From Cheilinus undulatus (lineage: Eukaryota > Chordata > Actinopteri > Labriformes > Labridae): DNA of 64,000 bases. Position numbers and translations under genes: made by a program. Below are positions 1-13,271 of this stretch, piece after piece. Numbering within the stretch: position 1 is the first letter of the stretch; each line of letters opens with the position of its first letter. The notes under the pieces were generated by a model that saw only the letters and a program-made list of their open reading frames with translations, was not told the origin of the DNA and searched no databases. The stretch is from positions 20,666,855 to 20,730,854 of the forward strand of contig NC_054867.1 of assembly GCF_018320785.1 (NCBI RefSeq), written 5' to 3'.

Positions 1-245
1 ATGGACAAACAGGCTGGCGACTGCTGTTTATGCAGCACTTTGTTTTGTCTCTGAACTTTAAAAATGGACAAATACAAAGAAACACGGGACTAAAAAAAAG
101 CTTGAGACCATCTACACATTTGAAGTTTCTAAGCCCCATGAGAATTTTATACCTGGTTATGAAATGGACTGACCTAAATGTGAATGCTTCATTTTTGAAG
201 CAAAACAAACAATACTTGAGAATACTCATAGATTCTGTATAGTTA

Positions 246-690
246 TTTTCATTTTCTTAGATCAGCCTTTCTCAACAGGGGTGCCGTGGCGTCCTTGAGT
301 GCCTACTGGCATTCTCAGGGGTGCCCTCTAAATGCTTTATTTGTAACCAAGAATTATTACTTACATGCAGATCATAAGCTATCTGCATTAATAATCAAAA
401 TTGTCTCTGAAATCACATCAATATAGGGGTCATGCATTTTTGTTAGTTCATCAGGTGTTCATGGAGTGAGGAAGTCATCAAAGTGTGTTTTTAAGGTCCA
501 CACATTTCGCCCAAGGCATTTAAATAGTTTAAGGAGAGTGCTTTAGAGATATATCTTATAGTCCTTGTATGACATAAAATCTTTAGCAATCATAGAGAGG
601 TAAAATGTTCATTTTTATTATTTGACAAGGGTGACTTACAATTTTTAAATTGTAAAGGGTGCTTTGACAGAAGTAGGTTGAGAAACACTA
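246..690. repeat. Degenerate hAT-like non-autonomous DNA transposon (tentative)
   Basis: The block opens with TTTCTCAACAGGGGTGCC and closes with GGTTGAGAAACAC, so its ends are short inverted repeats of each other (TTTCTCAAC / GTTGAGAAA). The inside is AT-rich and has no reading frame. The layout resembles small hAT-type elements of fish, but I see no clean target duplication. The family assignment is a guess from the terminal motif. Confidence 0.35.
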
Positions 691-699
691 CCCTAGATC

Positions 700-1045
700 A
701 TTGGTTCCCAACCTGGGGTCTGGGACCCCCTATGGGGGGCACCAAAGATCTCAGGAGGGCATGAGGCTTTGTCTGTTCTGAGGCTGCCAAAATTAGATTT
801 ACACAAATGGACTAAACCATGGTAAAACAGTTATGAGGAAGTTTAAACAAAGGCATTTGTGTAAGAAAAACATGCATAGGTCTTTTTAGGGCTTTAAAAA
901 AATTAAAATCAGTGATGATTTTTGACAGAAAAGTGTCACATTTTATTTTCATATGGGCCCTGAGGGTGGTTAAGCTTTTCTTAGGTACATGTAGGGAGGG
1001 AGCTCCAAGGAAAAATGACTGGAAAACACTGCCTTGCAAGGCTAA
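700..1045. repeat. Second short transposon-like remnant
   Basis: It begins TTGGTTCCCAACCTGGGG, a motif commonly found at the ends of hAT-type elements, followed by a GGGACCCC stretch, and it lies directly next to the previous remnant. The 3' end is eroded; the only trace is a TGACTGGAAAACACTG segment near 1015-1030. No coding capacity is visible. Confidence 0.3.
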
Positions 1046-4000
1046 ATCAGTCAAAGCAAGCTGCATTTACAGCCTCTTTTTAAACAGGTTAAACAGCAGA
1101 AATGATCGATGACTGACACATTTAACTTTCAGTAAAGCAGGAAGAGATTGTTGGTTAAAAAGATCTGACTTAAGCATAAGAAACAATGAGCAAAGATGAG
1201 AGATGAGAGAACTTTGAGCACAGAGTGCGCCAAAATCAGCCAAAGCCGAAAGTTCCTTACAGGTGATGCAAGGGCGGTTTCACATGGAGCCAGGATCCCA
1301 AAGTAAGGTTCATTTGATCATGTGAGTGGTACACAAGGGTACCAGACTCAGGAAACCACTTGAAGATGTGGCATGACTTAACTGTGCCCAACTACGGGGT
1401 ACTCACACAGGTGCAAAGGCACTTCTAAACATCTCTGATCACTTCAAAACCATTGTATCCTTGCAGCACGGTGCAGTTTCATCCTCTGAGCTGCACGGTA
1501 GATGTGGAAGTAGGAAGAAAGCTTCTGTCTGCATCTTAAAAAATAGAAACATCAGAATAACAGGATGGACTCCAAGATCTACACAGAGCGTACACAAATG
1601 TCAACATCAGTGGTTGCCATGCAAACCAACAATGTTTATTCTGCCACCTACTGTATCCAACTGCTCAGACATGCAGTGTGAAAGCAAACCAGCTAGAGAA
1701 GAGGGCAGGGGGGCTAAACATTCTTGAAACAACGGTGCCTGGTGTGAAAACAGCCTAAGAAAAAAAGCGAGGTCAGAGGGTAAGCTGAGTCTGTTCAGCC
1801 CAAGGTTAGTTTCTTACTGTAAACTCCAAACCTGGGCAGTAACAGGCTATGGTCAGAGTAACAGCTTAAGATCATCTCTAGAGGGCTGTCGTTTTTACTC
1901 ATTATTACCACTGAGGAACTTTGGTTTGAGAAATAAGTTTGTGGTCACTTTTGCCATCATAATGTTACATCTTTAATGATACAGAATGAACCCACTGAGC
2001 TATGGTAAAGAAGAGGACATCTGCAGCCATCCTATCACAGAGACCTGCTAGTTTTCACCTGTTTACAGGCTGTTCCCATGTTAAGTTCAGCAGATCATCC
2101 CACACTAGAAGACAATGAGGGAACAGCATCTTTGGAAAGTAATATTTTATTGTTTGGCCATAATATCCTGAAAGGTCAGTTTAACATTTCTGTTTTTACA
2201 GGATAATGAAAATGATTAGTCTTTAGGTATCATCCATACACTCCAGGTCAGTGGTTGCCTTTGAGCCCCCCTATTAGTATCTTAGAGAAGCTTAAATGTT
2301 AGTATGCTCCCTTTTATCCATTAAGAAGACTAGACTAAAAATAGATCTTTGAAGGTAAAACTCTGACAAAAAGAAAATTTAGTTTTCATCAAGGAGACAA
2401 ATATGATACTGAAATTTTAATTGTGGATACACTGACATTAAAACTCCATGATATTTCTCCACTGTGCCTAGTGGGTTTGTCAGAATTTTTATCAGTATAT
2501 TTAAATCAGTTTAAGTATTGATAGTTCTTTGATATGAGGGTTTTTATTCCAATTTATTTCACAGTTTGGCTGATTAAATCAGTTCAAGGAAACAAATGGT
2601 GCCACTAGAATTAAAGATGAAAATGTAAAGACTTTGGATTAAATAAAACTGAACTAAAATGGTTTTGAGTTTTTGTTGACCAATACTACTGTAAACTATA
2701 AAAGTTAAAAATATAAAATATTACAAAAACTATAGAACATTTTAATCTAAAGACAAATAATAGATTAAAAATAGATGCCAAAATCACCCCTTTAAATGTG
2801 AGCATACACACCTGAAGCTGAAAGTCTGAGTTAACAGAAAGTTCAAAACTGGCTTAATAATACCCCAGTATCTCTGACTGAAGATTCAACCTTTTCAAGC
2901 TCAAGTACCCAAAGAGAGCCTGAGTATGTGGAGCTCATCTTTTGGAGAAAAGGAGGAGAAAGTTTTACTGTCTTTTGTATCATTTATTCCGTATCTTTCA
3001 CAGAGAATTGAGCATGACTATGATATCTATATTTTCAACTACAGAAGCCCAAAGCTGACTTTTTTCTATACAGTTTATCCTACTCTGTTTTCCTGTAAGT
3101 TTATGCAATCTGCAGCTGTTTCTGAGTAGTGGTGGGCAGTAAACCAGTATCATTACTGTCACCTGTAAAATTTCTACCATGGTATGAATTTTTGCAACAC
3201 TGTCATCACTGGTTGAACGTTCATGTTTGTTGTGGTGTATAAATAATGTCGCCAAAGTGATTTGTGACAGACAGCAGCTCACTCTGAGTGTAGTTATCTG
3301 TATATTTCACTCTACAGTAAAAAACAGCTTGATAATGAGCCAAACGTCAGCGGAATGTGTCCATGGGATTCTGTAATAACAGCAACATGAAGTGAGTGTT
3401 CACTTTGCTAGGTATCTCTGTCAGCCTGTCTGTGGCTTTAATATGAGCTGGTCTTAAGACAGTTTGTCTTTAGCCCAGTGCTGCATTATCTTTCAGATTA
3501 CTTTACAAATAATTTAAACTGCTTTATAGAAATGTAATTTCCTGTGAAGAAGCATGAATAGACATTCTTCCACATCAGCCATGGCAAAGTGATACTTAAA
3601 GAACACAGTGAACAAAGAATAAATAAACAAATATGAATACATTTGAATAAAGAAACAAGAGTGAGCATGGTGTCAACAAAACATGATCTGCCTTCTCCTT
3701 GCATTCTTTTGAATTTTAACCTTTTGCCTACAAATATTTTAAAAGGATAAGCAGACCTTCACAAATCCCTGCCCTGGCATCTTCCTAGCAGGAATGCTTG
3801 CATCTGTTGTAGGACCTTTCAAAGTAAATTCTCTCTAATAGCTTTGCTCCCACTGACTCAGAGAAACAAAACAGATCCTTCCCTTTGCCTTTGTGTCTTT
3901 GACTCATGTGAATGTTAATCTGTGAGAGAGAAAAAGAGCTGAAAGTTTGTTTCTGGTTCCAAACGCCGATCCCTTACAAACCAAACCCCCTGGTAACACG

Positions 4001-4775
4001 TATCTTTGTTTACATGTAAGGAGCTTAAGCAGACGAAGAATGCACCCATCCAGAGGTATCCACCGATCAGAGCTGTAAAGCTGGACAAGCGGGGTCTTTC
4101 TACTCTGAACTTTTGATTAACAGCTTAGAAAACAGGATTAATGTTGTAAACTTAACAGGAAGGAGATCACAGTGAAAAACATCTCTCTCTGGAAACAGTC
4201 TGATAAACTAAGATGGAGAAGCAGAGGGATACTTGGAGGAGGTTCTCATGAATCCAGTTTTGTTTATGAACAGTAGCTGCCAAGAATGTGTGTACTCAGT
4301 GTGTACAGGGTAGCATGGTTTGTTAAAAACTTGTGAAAGTATGCAGACTGTGCAGAAGTGCGCTGGGATAATGAGGAGGAGCAACCAGGATAACTTGATA
4401 AACCAGACTAATGCTCTCTTATGAAACATGGGGAGTTGGTAGTGAGTGTGAAAGTCAGCAAGTTCAGAAGTGAAGAAACAAGCCTATAGTAGGTCACTGG
4501 TCTCAATCTGCACTCTGAGTCTCCTGGCCCATTTTAGATCATAGCTTTGCTTTACTGTGTGGTTGCTGGGTGCTTAAGGCATTGCTCATAGTTTTAAGTG
4601 AAAAAAAAGAAAATGATAGATTAATTCTTATGTTTTCTTTAGAAACATGTAAAAAAAATTTAAGCTAAAAAGGGTTAATATTAGACAAAGCAGCAGCCTG
4701 CACAGATAAAACTGAGTGTTGAATTCTCAGCGTTAAACTTTATAAAGTTATATTTCACATTAAAAGTGTAATTTT
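1046..4775. other. Non-coding stretch, no gene recognised
   Basis: I see no conserved reading frame, RNA gene or clear mobile element here. Open frames are short and have random composition. If the cast interpretation is right, this is intron sequence of the minus-strand gene. Confidence 0.5.
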
Positions 4776-4959
4776 TTTTTTCAAGATTTAATTTTGGGCA
4801 TTTTTATGCCTTTACTAGAGAGAGGAGGACAGTGGATAGAGTCGGAAACAGGGTCAAGAGTGGGGGAGAGACATGTGGTAAAGGGCCTCAGGCCGGATTC
4901 GAAGCCGGGCCGCCCGCATACATGGGGAGCGCCTTTAACCACTAGGTCACCTGCTCCCC
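4776..4959 (-). mobile_element. tRNA-derived SINE with target-site duplication
   Basis: On the minus strand the head reads GGGGAGCAGGTGACCTAGTGG and contains a box-A-like GACCTAGTGG and a box-B-like GCTTCGAATCC, as in a Leu/Ser-type tRNA promoter. The body is followed by a tail whose plus-strand form is TTTTGGGCATTTTTATGCCT. The insertion is flanked by a perfect 15-bp direct repeat TAAAAGTGTAATTTT at 4761-4775 and 4960-4974, the mark of LINE-assisted retroposition. The clean duplication suggests a fairly young insertion. It is related in body and tail to the copy at 28.5 kb. Confidence 0.85.
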
Positions 4960-4974
4960 TAAAAGTGTAATTTT

Positions 4975-6884
4975 AACTTAATTCAGAGTAAATTATGCAT
5001 GAATATCGAAATCTGGTACCAACACATCCAATACATACCAACCAAATTACAACACAGATATCGGGACTTCATTTTGACACCTCGCCAACCCAAATGAAAG
5101 GCAAGAAATACATTAAAGAACTGTGACATTTATGGGTTACCTTGTTTCCTTTTCTTATCCCATTTTTAGACTGGCATCTTATAAAGTTATCTCGACAGAT
5201 CATTTTAGTACCCATACAGTTTTTATTCTCCCACTGACTTTCAAAACACTTTTGCCTCCCAAAAGTATTGATTCAGGCACTGTTAAGGCACTGTTACCCT
5301 GTAAAAAGTATCGATTTAGCGCTGGTATCAGAAAAATCCAAATGATCCCCCACTCCTCTAGAGTAGCTGACCTCAGTGTGGGAGTTATCTGACAGATGTT
5401 AACCCATTTAGTGTTAATCTAACTCTGAGAGTCAATTGATCTAAACTCCGTCCATATTACAATTAGGGTGGAATTTTCCCATCATACATTTGTGCAGAGT
5501 GTTTGGATGTCTTTATATGTGTTTAGATGTTGCCTGTTGTACAATGATCACTGCTGGGATTAATTTGCTCATGTTCCTGGTGAATTATTGTTGTTTTTGG
5601 TGTTAAACATTTCTGCACCATGAGTGAAGTTATCCACTAAGTCAGTCACTTCCTGACTGTGGTAATGAATGTTATTCACTGTCTCTGTTATTGTTATACA
5701 ATAACAGAGAGAGTGCAGACTAGACACCTCACATTGCCACAGTTGTTGAATGTGGGGTTGCAATCTTTTTACGGAGAAAAGGAGAAAACGGAGTAAAGCA
5801 CTGTGTCGTTTATTGAAATTATAATACCTCAGATTTACATCTGACTTGAAAGGAAATAACACAATATTGTGATTAAAGTACACTTTAATGTGTAAAAACA
5901 CCACTGCAAGGGTTAAAAATTAACACTTTCAGAGAGTTAAAATATTAACACTTTCAAAAGTGTAGTTATAACTATATCTAGCATGGACCAATATGACACT
6001 TTTAAAGTGTTAAATCCAACTCTAGAGATGTTGAATTAACACAGCTGATTTTGCTCTGTTGGTTCAAATTCCATGTGGCTCCTTTCCCAAAGGTCATTCA
6101 CCACTCTCTCTCCCTCTCTCTCTTTCTGTCTCTCCAGTTTCTCACTCATCCAGTGTCCTACTCAGATAAAAGCATTAAAGGCCTTAAAATGACTCCTTAG
6201 AAAAAAAGACCTTTTTATGTCTCTTCCTTAAAATCCTAGTCTTCAAATAACAAACACATCTGTCAGCCCACATGAAGCTAACTCTACATTTTTCTCCCAG
6301 ACTTGTTTTTCCATCCTTTCACTTTAAGTTCCTCTGAGTCATAATAAAGATGGCTTTATTATGACTCATGTCTTAAGATCATTACCAGTGACATGGACTA
6401 CTTCTATAGAGTAGTGTTGACTGTTTTAAACTCTGATATGGGGTAAATATCAAGCAAAGTCAATAACAATCCCAGTGCAACTTTCTTTTGAAAAATACAG
6501 AAAAAAATTACTAGAAGCATCAAACATGCAGCTAAAATCACTCAAATCTATCTCTCTGAAATGCACAGTGGTGCAGCAGAAATTAAGACAGTCTGCATCC
6601 CAGAGGACCCTTCACACCCCCCTGACTAATCAATCCAGCTGCTCCCCTCAGGCAGCTGCTTCAGAGTACCTTCCAAGTACAAGAACTCCTTTATCTCCAT
6701 TGCAATATGCACTTCAAACAAGGCTAGATAAACTCTACTGTTTAACATGCTTTGTGCTTTTATTAACTTTTGGTCTGATTTTATGGGAGAGTAATGGGTG
6801 TGAATATTAGTTTTGCTGTTTAGGCCTATATGACCTCCTTGTGATAGACAAAGATTTCATCATTCCTGAATCTTTATTTTCTTA
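4975..6884. other. Non-coding stretch with repeat fragments
   Basis: No gene is seen. Around 5245-5340 is a copy of a dispersed repeat (AAAAGTATTGATTCAGGCAC) also present near 10.8 kb. Around 5915-6040 TTAACACTTT motifs occur in both orientations (TTAACACTTTCAAAAGTG and CACTTTTAAAGTGTTAA), a possible small foldback element. A CT-rich tract lies near 6105-6135. Confidence 0.45.
5245..5340 (+). repeat. Dispersed repeat, copy 1 (AAAAGTATTGATTC family)
   Basis: It shares AAAAGTATTGATTC, a following GGCAC motif, and a GTATCGATTTAGCGCTGGTAT-like end with the segment at 10825-10910 in the same orientation. Short interspersed blocks of this type are common in fish genomes. No element boundaries are visible. 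Confidence 0.5.
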
Positions 6885-7090
6885 AGATTAATTTTTGGGG
6901 CATTTTTTGTCTTTATTTTGATAAGACAGCTGAAGAGAGACGGGAAATATGGGGAGAGAGAGTGAGAGAAGACATGCACTGAACAGCCCTACAATCGGGG
7001 AATCAACTGATCCCACAACTAGTGTGTACCAGGGACTCTAGCCTCTGTAAATGAGCGCCTGCTCTACTAACTGAGCTAAACTGGCACCCT
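6885..7090 (-). mobile_element. tRNA-derived SINE, Lys-like head
   Basis: On the minus strand the head reads GCCAGTTTAGCTCAGTTAGT followed by AGAGC, a clear box A of a tRNA-Lys-like promoter. Box B is degraded. The far end on the plus strand (TTTTTGGGGCATTTTTTGTCTTT) matches the tail of the other SINEs here. It is closely related to the plus-strand copy at 29.5 kb. I found no certain target duplication. Confidence 0.7.
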
Positions 7091-7199
7091 TGAAACTTGA
7101 CAGGCTTTTAAATTTAAGCACCATTCAGTCTCCATTTGCAAACATTTGTGATACAAAAATTGTAATTGTGAAGAGCTCAGTCACTTCAAGTGTGGTACT

Positions 7200-8142
7200 G
7201 TGATGGATACCAACTTTGCAATAAGACAGGTTGTGAAATTTCATCCCTACTGGATATTCCAGTCAATTGTAATTGATATTATTAGAAAGTGGATGCGTAT
7301 AGGAACAACAGCAACTCAGCCACGAAGCAAAAGACCATGTAAATTCATAGAGCGGGATCCATGACTGTAAAGAACATGGCAGGTGAAAGCTGCCAACACT
7401 CTGCTGATTCCATAGCTGAAGAGTTCTGAACTGGATTTCCATGACCAAGCAGCTGCACGCAAGCCTCACAATACTAAGTCAAATGCCAAGCATCAGATGG
7501 AGTGGTGTAAGCATACCAACACTGGAATGTGCATTTACATAGCCCGCCTCTCTGTTTGGCAGTCAGATGGGCGACCTGAGTTTGACAGATGCAGATTAAC
7601 ATTACCTGCCTGACTGCACTGTACCAACTGTGAAGTTTTGTGGAGGAGGGATAATGGTATGGGGCTTTTTTTCAGGATTTAGTCTAGACCACTTATCTCC
7701 AGCGAAGGGCAATCATAATGCTTGAACATACCAAGACATTTTGGACAGTGCTATGCTTTCAACTTTATGGCAACCGTTTGGGGATGGCCCTTTTCTATTA
7801 CAACATGACTGAGCCAAAGTGCACAAAGAAGGACTATAAAGACATGGTTTGGTATAGAAAAACTTGACGGGCCTGCACAGAGCCCTGACCTTTACCCCAC
7901 TGAGCACCTTTGGGATGAACTGGAACCCAACATCTACCCATTCTGCTCTACAGAATGAATGGGCACAAACTCTCACAGAAACACTCCAAAATCTTGTAGA
8001 AAACCTTCCAAGAAGAGTAGAAGCTGTTACAGCTGCAAAATAAGAGGCAACCCTATATTGAATTATGAGTATTTGAATACGTCATTACAGTGCCTGTTGG
8101 TGTAATGGTCAGGCGGCTGAATACTTTTGCCCATATAGTGTA
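7200..8142 (+). mobile_element. Decayed Tc1-like transposon, 3' part
   Basis: Broken plus-strand frames between about 7270 and 8045 translate to recognisable Tc1 transposase pieces: a [12 protein letters not shown] segment near 7640-7665, a QPFGDGPFLLQHD segment near 7768-7810, an SPDLxPxEHLWDEL-like segment near 7880-7920 (the equivalent of the NPIE motif carrying the last catalytic acid) and LVENLPRRVEAVTAAK near 7995-8040. There are several stops and frameshifts. The segment ends in GAATACTTTTGCCCATATAGTG, a Tc1-type terminal repeat. The 5' end is eroded and I could not place the left terminal repeat. Confidence 0.75.
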
Positions 8143-10814
8143 TGTCACAACAGCTCACCCAGGGCTTCTCTGATGATGTTTTGTTCCATCTAAGGTTCAA
8201 ACTTAAACATTTTGCCATCAATGATTTTGAATGGTTGAACATTTTCTGAAATGTGGGTGACAATTTCTCATTAAGAAGGTGATGCTGGGTTCTGGGGCAG
8301 GTCCAGTGGAGAACCAGTGATCTTTAATGGTCTGGAGCAAACACTAGTGCACTGCCTGTCCTGCAGATCCATGTCACTATTGCATGTTAATTAGTGGAGA
8401 CTTCATAAATGTTTTAGTAGCAACTCCATTTTAATGAATGTTTATTTCTACAATGATTGTTGTATCAGCGTGTGATCATGAATTTTCTGTGTATGAAACT
8501 CTGACTAACTTAAGATCATGTAAGGCTGGGATTATTAAAAATCGCTGTTTGCTTCAATAATTGTAAATCTTAAGTGCATCTGTATCTCTTGAGCCGGTTT
8601 TATATTCCCATCACAGGGACAAGACAAAGAGTGTCATCTGTGCTCGAATCCCTCTCTGGCCCCTCCGGGTACATCCATAACCGGGACACTGGGTAAACTA
8701 TAGATGTCCTTTGCTCAGCTGCATGTCCACATAGAGCATCTAAATTTAGACTGCTCTTTCCCCTTGCTTTGTTGACACACACTTCACACTTCATCACACT
8801 CTAGAAACTGAAAATATGAACCTTTCCTCACCAACCACAGTGTCTACTGTCATATATCAGATAACTGTAACTTAAAGCTCATAAACCCCAAGTAACACTG
8901 CTGCTTGTGTAAAGTAATACTCAGAATCTCAGTCCTTATGTTACATATCATTTCAGAGGAAATCAATGTTCACATCTATCTTTACTTGTCCTGAAAAACA
9001 TGAGCAGCTTCTCTCCAGCATGGCTGATGTAAACAGAAGATCAGACAGTCAGGTGAGCCCAGAGGCCTGCAGACTCTCCCACAGCTGCTTTATATAACCC
9101 ACTTGACAAAAACGCCTCAGAGCAACTTCTGGATCAGAAGGCAACTCGAAGCCAAACTGACGGTGACGTGAGAAATGTGGCAAGTCCCGATGTCTGCTGG
9201 GAAAGAACACGTGACAGGAAAAACACTGGCACCTAAAAACACATCTAACAGGAAATGGAGGGATAATATTTAGCTGTGTAAGATATATGTCAACAAAATA
9301 TCTGTGTGTTTATGCTCTCCATGTACACAGCGAGCTCACCCTCCCTTTTGAGTGCAGACTCACTCACACGGCCCGAGGGTTTATTACAGCAAGCCACGTG
9401 CTGGAGCATCCCATCAATACAGCTGATTTCCTTCCGCCTGTTCTCAACCTAATATCTTTGTATTTGGATTTTATTTTCATTCAGAAATAAAAGAAACGGC
9501 TCCAAACAAAATACACAGGTATATTAAATGTTTGTATTATGACATTAAAGCACACTGTCAAGAAACTTCACACGAGCTAGGCACACGCTCCCTAATCCCT
9601 CTGGTCTGTTGTTTATATCAGAGGATAACAGAGGGAAATTTGGATCTGCTCTGTCATTTCCTGACAATGAAAGCATGTACAGGCTTGACCTCAGACTTTC
9701 ATTTTATCGATAAGTCGTCAGAGGCCAAACTGAAGCCAGACTCTTGCTTCAGGCCAAAGTGATAAAGGCAAAGGCCTCTCAATTTCAGAGCTGATGTACA
9801 ATTTTAATACACTGTCTGTGTTTGAATATTTCCATGTTCTGCAGTTTTACTTCTATTTTACCATATATCAGGAATAGAAATATTGCTTTTTCAATAAAAC
9901 ATTTTTTGCAGACTGATTTTGTGGAGGTTTTGCTTGTGAAGACATCACAATGCACAGAAACCTCCCTTTTCACGTTTCCTGGATCTGCACCTTTTCATTT
10001 TTTTGCAGCCCCCCCTACTCAAGATGATGTGGCTGCAAACCTCTATGGTTAGGCGTTTTAGGCTCATCCTTTGCAGACCTCTACAATGGAGCAATTTTGG
10101 CCATGGGACAGGATGATACTTTACCCTAGAACCATAATGTTGTAATGAATGAAAAAATTTTCACACGCTCTCAGAGGTTACAGTAAGTGACCTTTTTTTT
10201 TTTTACAAAATTTTTAAAAATAGAAATAGAAATATTACTGAATTCTAATAAAAACATCACAAACTAAGGGGAAATCAAAAGAGGGTTATGGTTAGGCATC
10301 CAAGCCCTAAAGGTTAAGGTTAGGGTGAAGGGTAGGGGGACAAAATCGAAAATAACACACCACAAACCAAGGAAAAACCCAACAAGGGTTAGTACATCAC
10401 TTCCTGTCCCACAGTCGAGGTCAACCCATCGCAGAGGTCTGCAGCCAGATGCCTCTCTCTCTACTTGCCTTTTGCATCTCCTCCTTTCCCTTCACCCCCA
10501 ACCCAAACACAGCTTCAGCAGATGGCTGTTCAAGATAAGTATGGTTCTGTTTGGGAAAAGGAAGCTTTTCCTAAAACTTTGCTTAATACATACCGAATTA
10601 AAGTGCAGATTTCAGAGACTGTTTAGGTACCCTTACAACCCCGTATGACCCTCTGCCACTCCAAATAAAAAGGCACAAAATGCATTATGTTTGAGCCTTT
10701 TATATGAAGAGGTTTTATCTCTACTTAATTGTTCCATTGGAATCTTTTGAAGATATTTCTTTAAATAATTTATGATTATAAGGCTGCTTTTATTCATCCA
10801 CCACCTATCAACTT
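8143..10814. other. Non-coding stretch, no gene recognised
   Basis: No convincing exon or element was found. A TATATAA motif at 9091-9097, with a short minus-strand frame from 9021 to a GT donor, was considered as a promoter and exon and not accepted. Around 10180-10205 there is a poly-T tract. Confidence 0.4.
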
Positions 10815-10935
10815 CCTTTTGTCTCTTAAAAGTATTGATTCGACACCTTTTAGGCACCAACACTGTTTAAAAAAGATCAACTTAGCACCGGTATTGAATA
10901 AAAAAAAACAAAAAACAAAAACAAAAAAAAAACAC
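10815..10935 (+). repeat. Dispersed repeat, copy 2, ending in A-rich tail
   Basis: The segment contains AAAAGTATTGATTCGACACC and TTAGCACCGGTATTG, matching the 5.25 kb copy in the same orientation. It ends in a run of A with a few C interruptions (10900-10935). Confidence 0.5.
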
Positions 10936-11039
10936 AATATCCAACCCTCCTGATAAAGTCAGTATAGTATTTTTAATGCTTTGAAACACTGCTGCTGGGT
11001 AAATTTCAGAACTCCCTTAGCTTTAAATGTATCTATATT

Positions 11040-11840
11040 ATTCATGTAGCTAACGTAGCTTTGTAGGCCATATCTTGATTGGTTATAAAGCTACATTATC
11101 TACTTAGTTTACATAGCTAACGTAGCTTCATTAGTTTTACATTAAGCAACATAGCTACATCATCTACATAGCTCACAAAGCTTTGTTTACTTCAGCTAAA
11201 GCTAACTAGCTTCACTTGTTACATAATAAACAGTAGCTACATTAGCTTTAGCTACAGCTAGTGAAGCTGAAGTAAGCCATCATTTAAATAACTACTTCCA
11301 GACCATGTCAGCTTTAGCAAATGTAGCATACTTTAATGTGGCTAATGTAGCTTCATTTGCTTAAGCTACATTATGAAGCTATATTACCAACTTAGTTTGC
11401 ATTGCTAATGTAGCTTTAATTTTAGATTGAGCGACATGGCTACATAACCTACATAGCTCACAAAGCTTCGTTTACTTCAGCTAAAGCTAACATAGCTTCA
11501 CTGGTTACATGATAAACAGTACTACGTAAACCAATGTTGCTACTTCAGTTTTAGATAAAACTAGTGAAGCTAAAGTGAGCCATCATTCAAATAACTACTT
11601 CTAGAACATGTCTAGCTTTAGGAAATGTAGCATATTCTAATGTGGCTAATGTAGCTTCATTTTCTTTAGCTACATTATGAAGCTATATTACATACATTGT
11701 ATACATTGTTAATTAAGCTTCATTAGTTTTAGACTGAGCTACATAGCTGTATAAGCTACATAGCTTTGTTAGCTTTATGACATAGCTTTGTTAGATTTAG
11801 CTTTAGCTACATAAGGACAAGCTTTTTTTCTTATTGCTTA
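11040..11840 (-). repeat. AGCT-rich dispersed repeat, copy 1 (inverted) with internal 285-bp duplication
   Basis: The block is built almost entirely of variants of TAGCTACAT, AGCTAAAGCTAAC and TAGCTTCATT. Inside it a segment starting CTACATAGCTCACAAAGCTT recurs with a spacing of about 285 bp (GCTCACAAAG at 11171, GCTCA/CAAAG at 11456) and stays similar for more than 200 bp. The right edge, TAGCTACATAAGGACAAGCTTTTTTTC, is the reverse complement of the entry into the copy near 15.0 kb, so this copy is inverted relative to it. No coding potential. Confidence 0.7.
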
Positions 11841-13271
11841 CTCTGTGTTATTAAATATCTTGTAATAAGGTTTTGCAGTTTTTGACTTTAAACTTTTGGT
11901 AGCCTGTCCCTTACCCTAACCAGAGGTTTTATCTGATTTTATTTTGAAGGTTTTAGCATGTGTTTCCATTCTGATAGTAGTGGGTTTCCACACAGAACTA
12001 ACGTGTACCCTTCTGTCCAAGGGGTGGCCCCAAGATTGACACAGCCAGAAGCCATTGCCAGAGATTTAAATTGTGCTAGAAGCTACTATAAGCTCAAAAC
12101 AAGGTTTAAATAATGCTGTAATGCACAAATGAAACTTGAAACCAACGTTAAATCTCATGATGTGTCACTAACGGCTCAGCTGTTTGTGGCATCACGCCAT
12201 GTAAACACACGTGTCAGATATCAAGACTGATGTGTGTATGATCACCTCAGCCGGTGACGGATGTGTGTGTTTGACAGTAAGGAAGTGTTCAGGACACATC
12301 TGCAAGTGTTAAACTATTGTTGTCTTGTCATTTAAGGTTTTGTTCTGATGGTTCGAGAAACGTTTCCTCAGTGGTCATTTCCTCTCAGTGAAATGATCTT
12401 GAAGCCAGACAGCAGAAAAATGTTGAGACTCCTTGGGGACATTGCTAGGATCTAGGCCCAAAACAAGACAAAATAAACTCCCACAGGACAAGTTTGCTCT
12501 TTAACCTTCAACACATAAAGTGAGTCAGAGCAGACTAGCACAGCCCTGATAACAAAGTACTGACGTCTGAGAGATACTTGTTAAATATCAACAAGTTGCA
12601 GTTTCTTCTCCCAGATGTGTAAAAAAAACAATAGCTAAACATAGATCTGTATGTAGTCTTAAGTACATGCAGTTTTGAGTTATGCAGAGCACAACACTGC
12701 AGCTTTTTTACAGCTACACACCCTTCAAATAGCGTGATCAGCTGCAGATTATCACAGGAGAATGCTATTTGGGCGAGACTGCACACTCAAACACCTATCC
12801 ATGTTTAAAATGCAAAAACTTCTGGTTCTTTTCTATCAAAATAATTCCTCTCATATAAATCTTATTTAGAGCTTTTACAGATGTGTTGTCTCTTCTCTGT
12901 AGCTGTCGGCAAACAAAGCCGGCCCTGTCCTAGCCTTGGTTTAATATCTCACTATACAACAAACTCCAAAGTCGCCCAGGCTGACCAGGGAGACTCACAT
13001 TCCAGCAGGGAGAGATAGCGGGTGAGAAAAAGAGGGAGGTCTCACTTGGACTGGAGCCAAGATGGTTTTCCTCCTTCTGTGTGTTTCCCCTAGAAGTCCT
13101 CACACACACATCAACCCAGACTAAAAGAACAAGAAGTGCAAACACAACATGGACCTTTAAACTCACAGACTGACTGACTTTAACAAAACAAAATACACGT
13201 GGACAGTTTTGGATTCATTGCCCAGCACTAACAAGCACAAGAAGCACAGATAAGCCCAAGTTACCACACAC
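11841..13271. other. Non-coding stretch before the minus-strand exon
   Basis: No exon or mobile element was recognised. The 12900-13170 interval is somewhat GC-richer but has no frame that I can tie to a protein family. Confidence 0.4.

Noticed and set aside
4005..4120. Minus-strand open frame with a hydrophobic stretch (GGYLWMGAFFVCLSS)
   Set aside because: Looked like a membrane segment, but no convincing acceptor, no partner exon and no recognised family.
6110..6140. CT-rich tract as a promoter element
   Set aside because: Simple pyrimidine tract without a gene start nearby.
8985..9100. Minus-strand ATG (9021) with a GT donor and a TATATAA about 70-75 bp upstream
   Set aside because: Only 12 codons with no match; TATATAA is nearly palindromic and common in AT-rich DNA. 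It might be another cast promoter, but nothing supports it.
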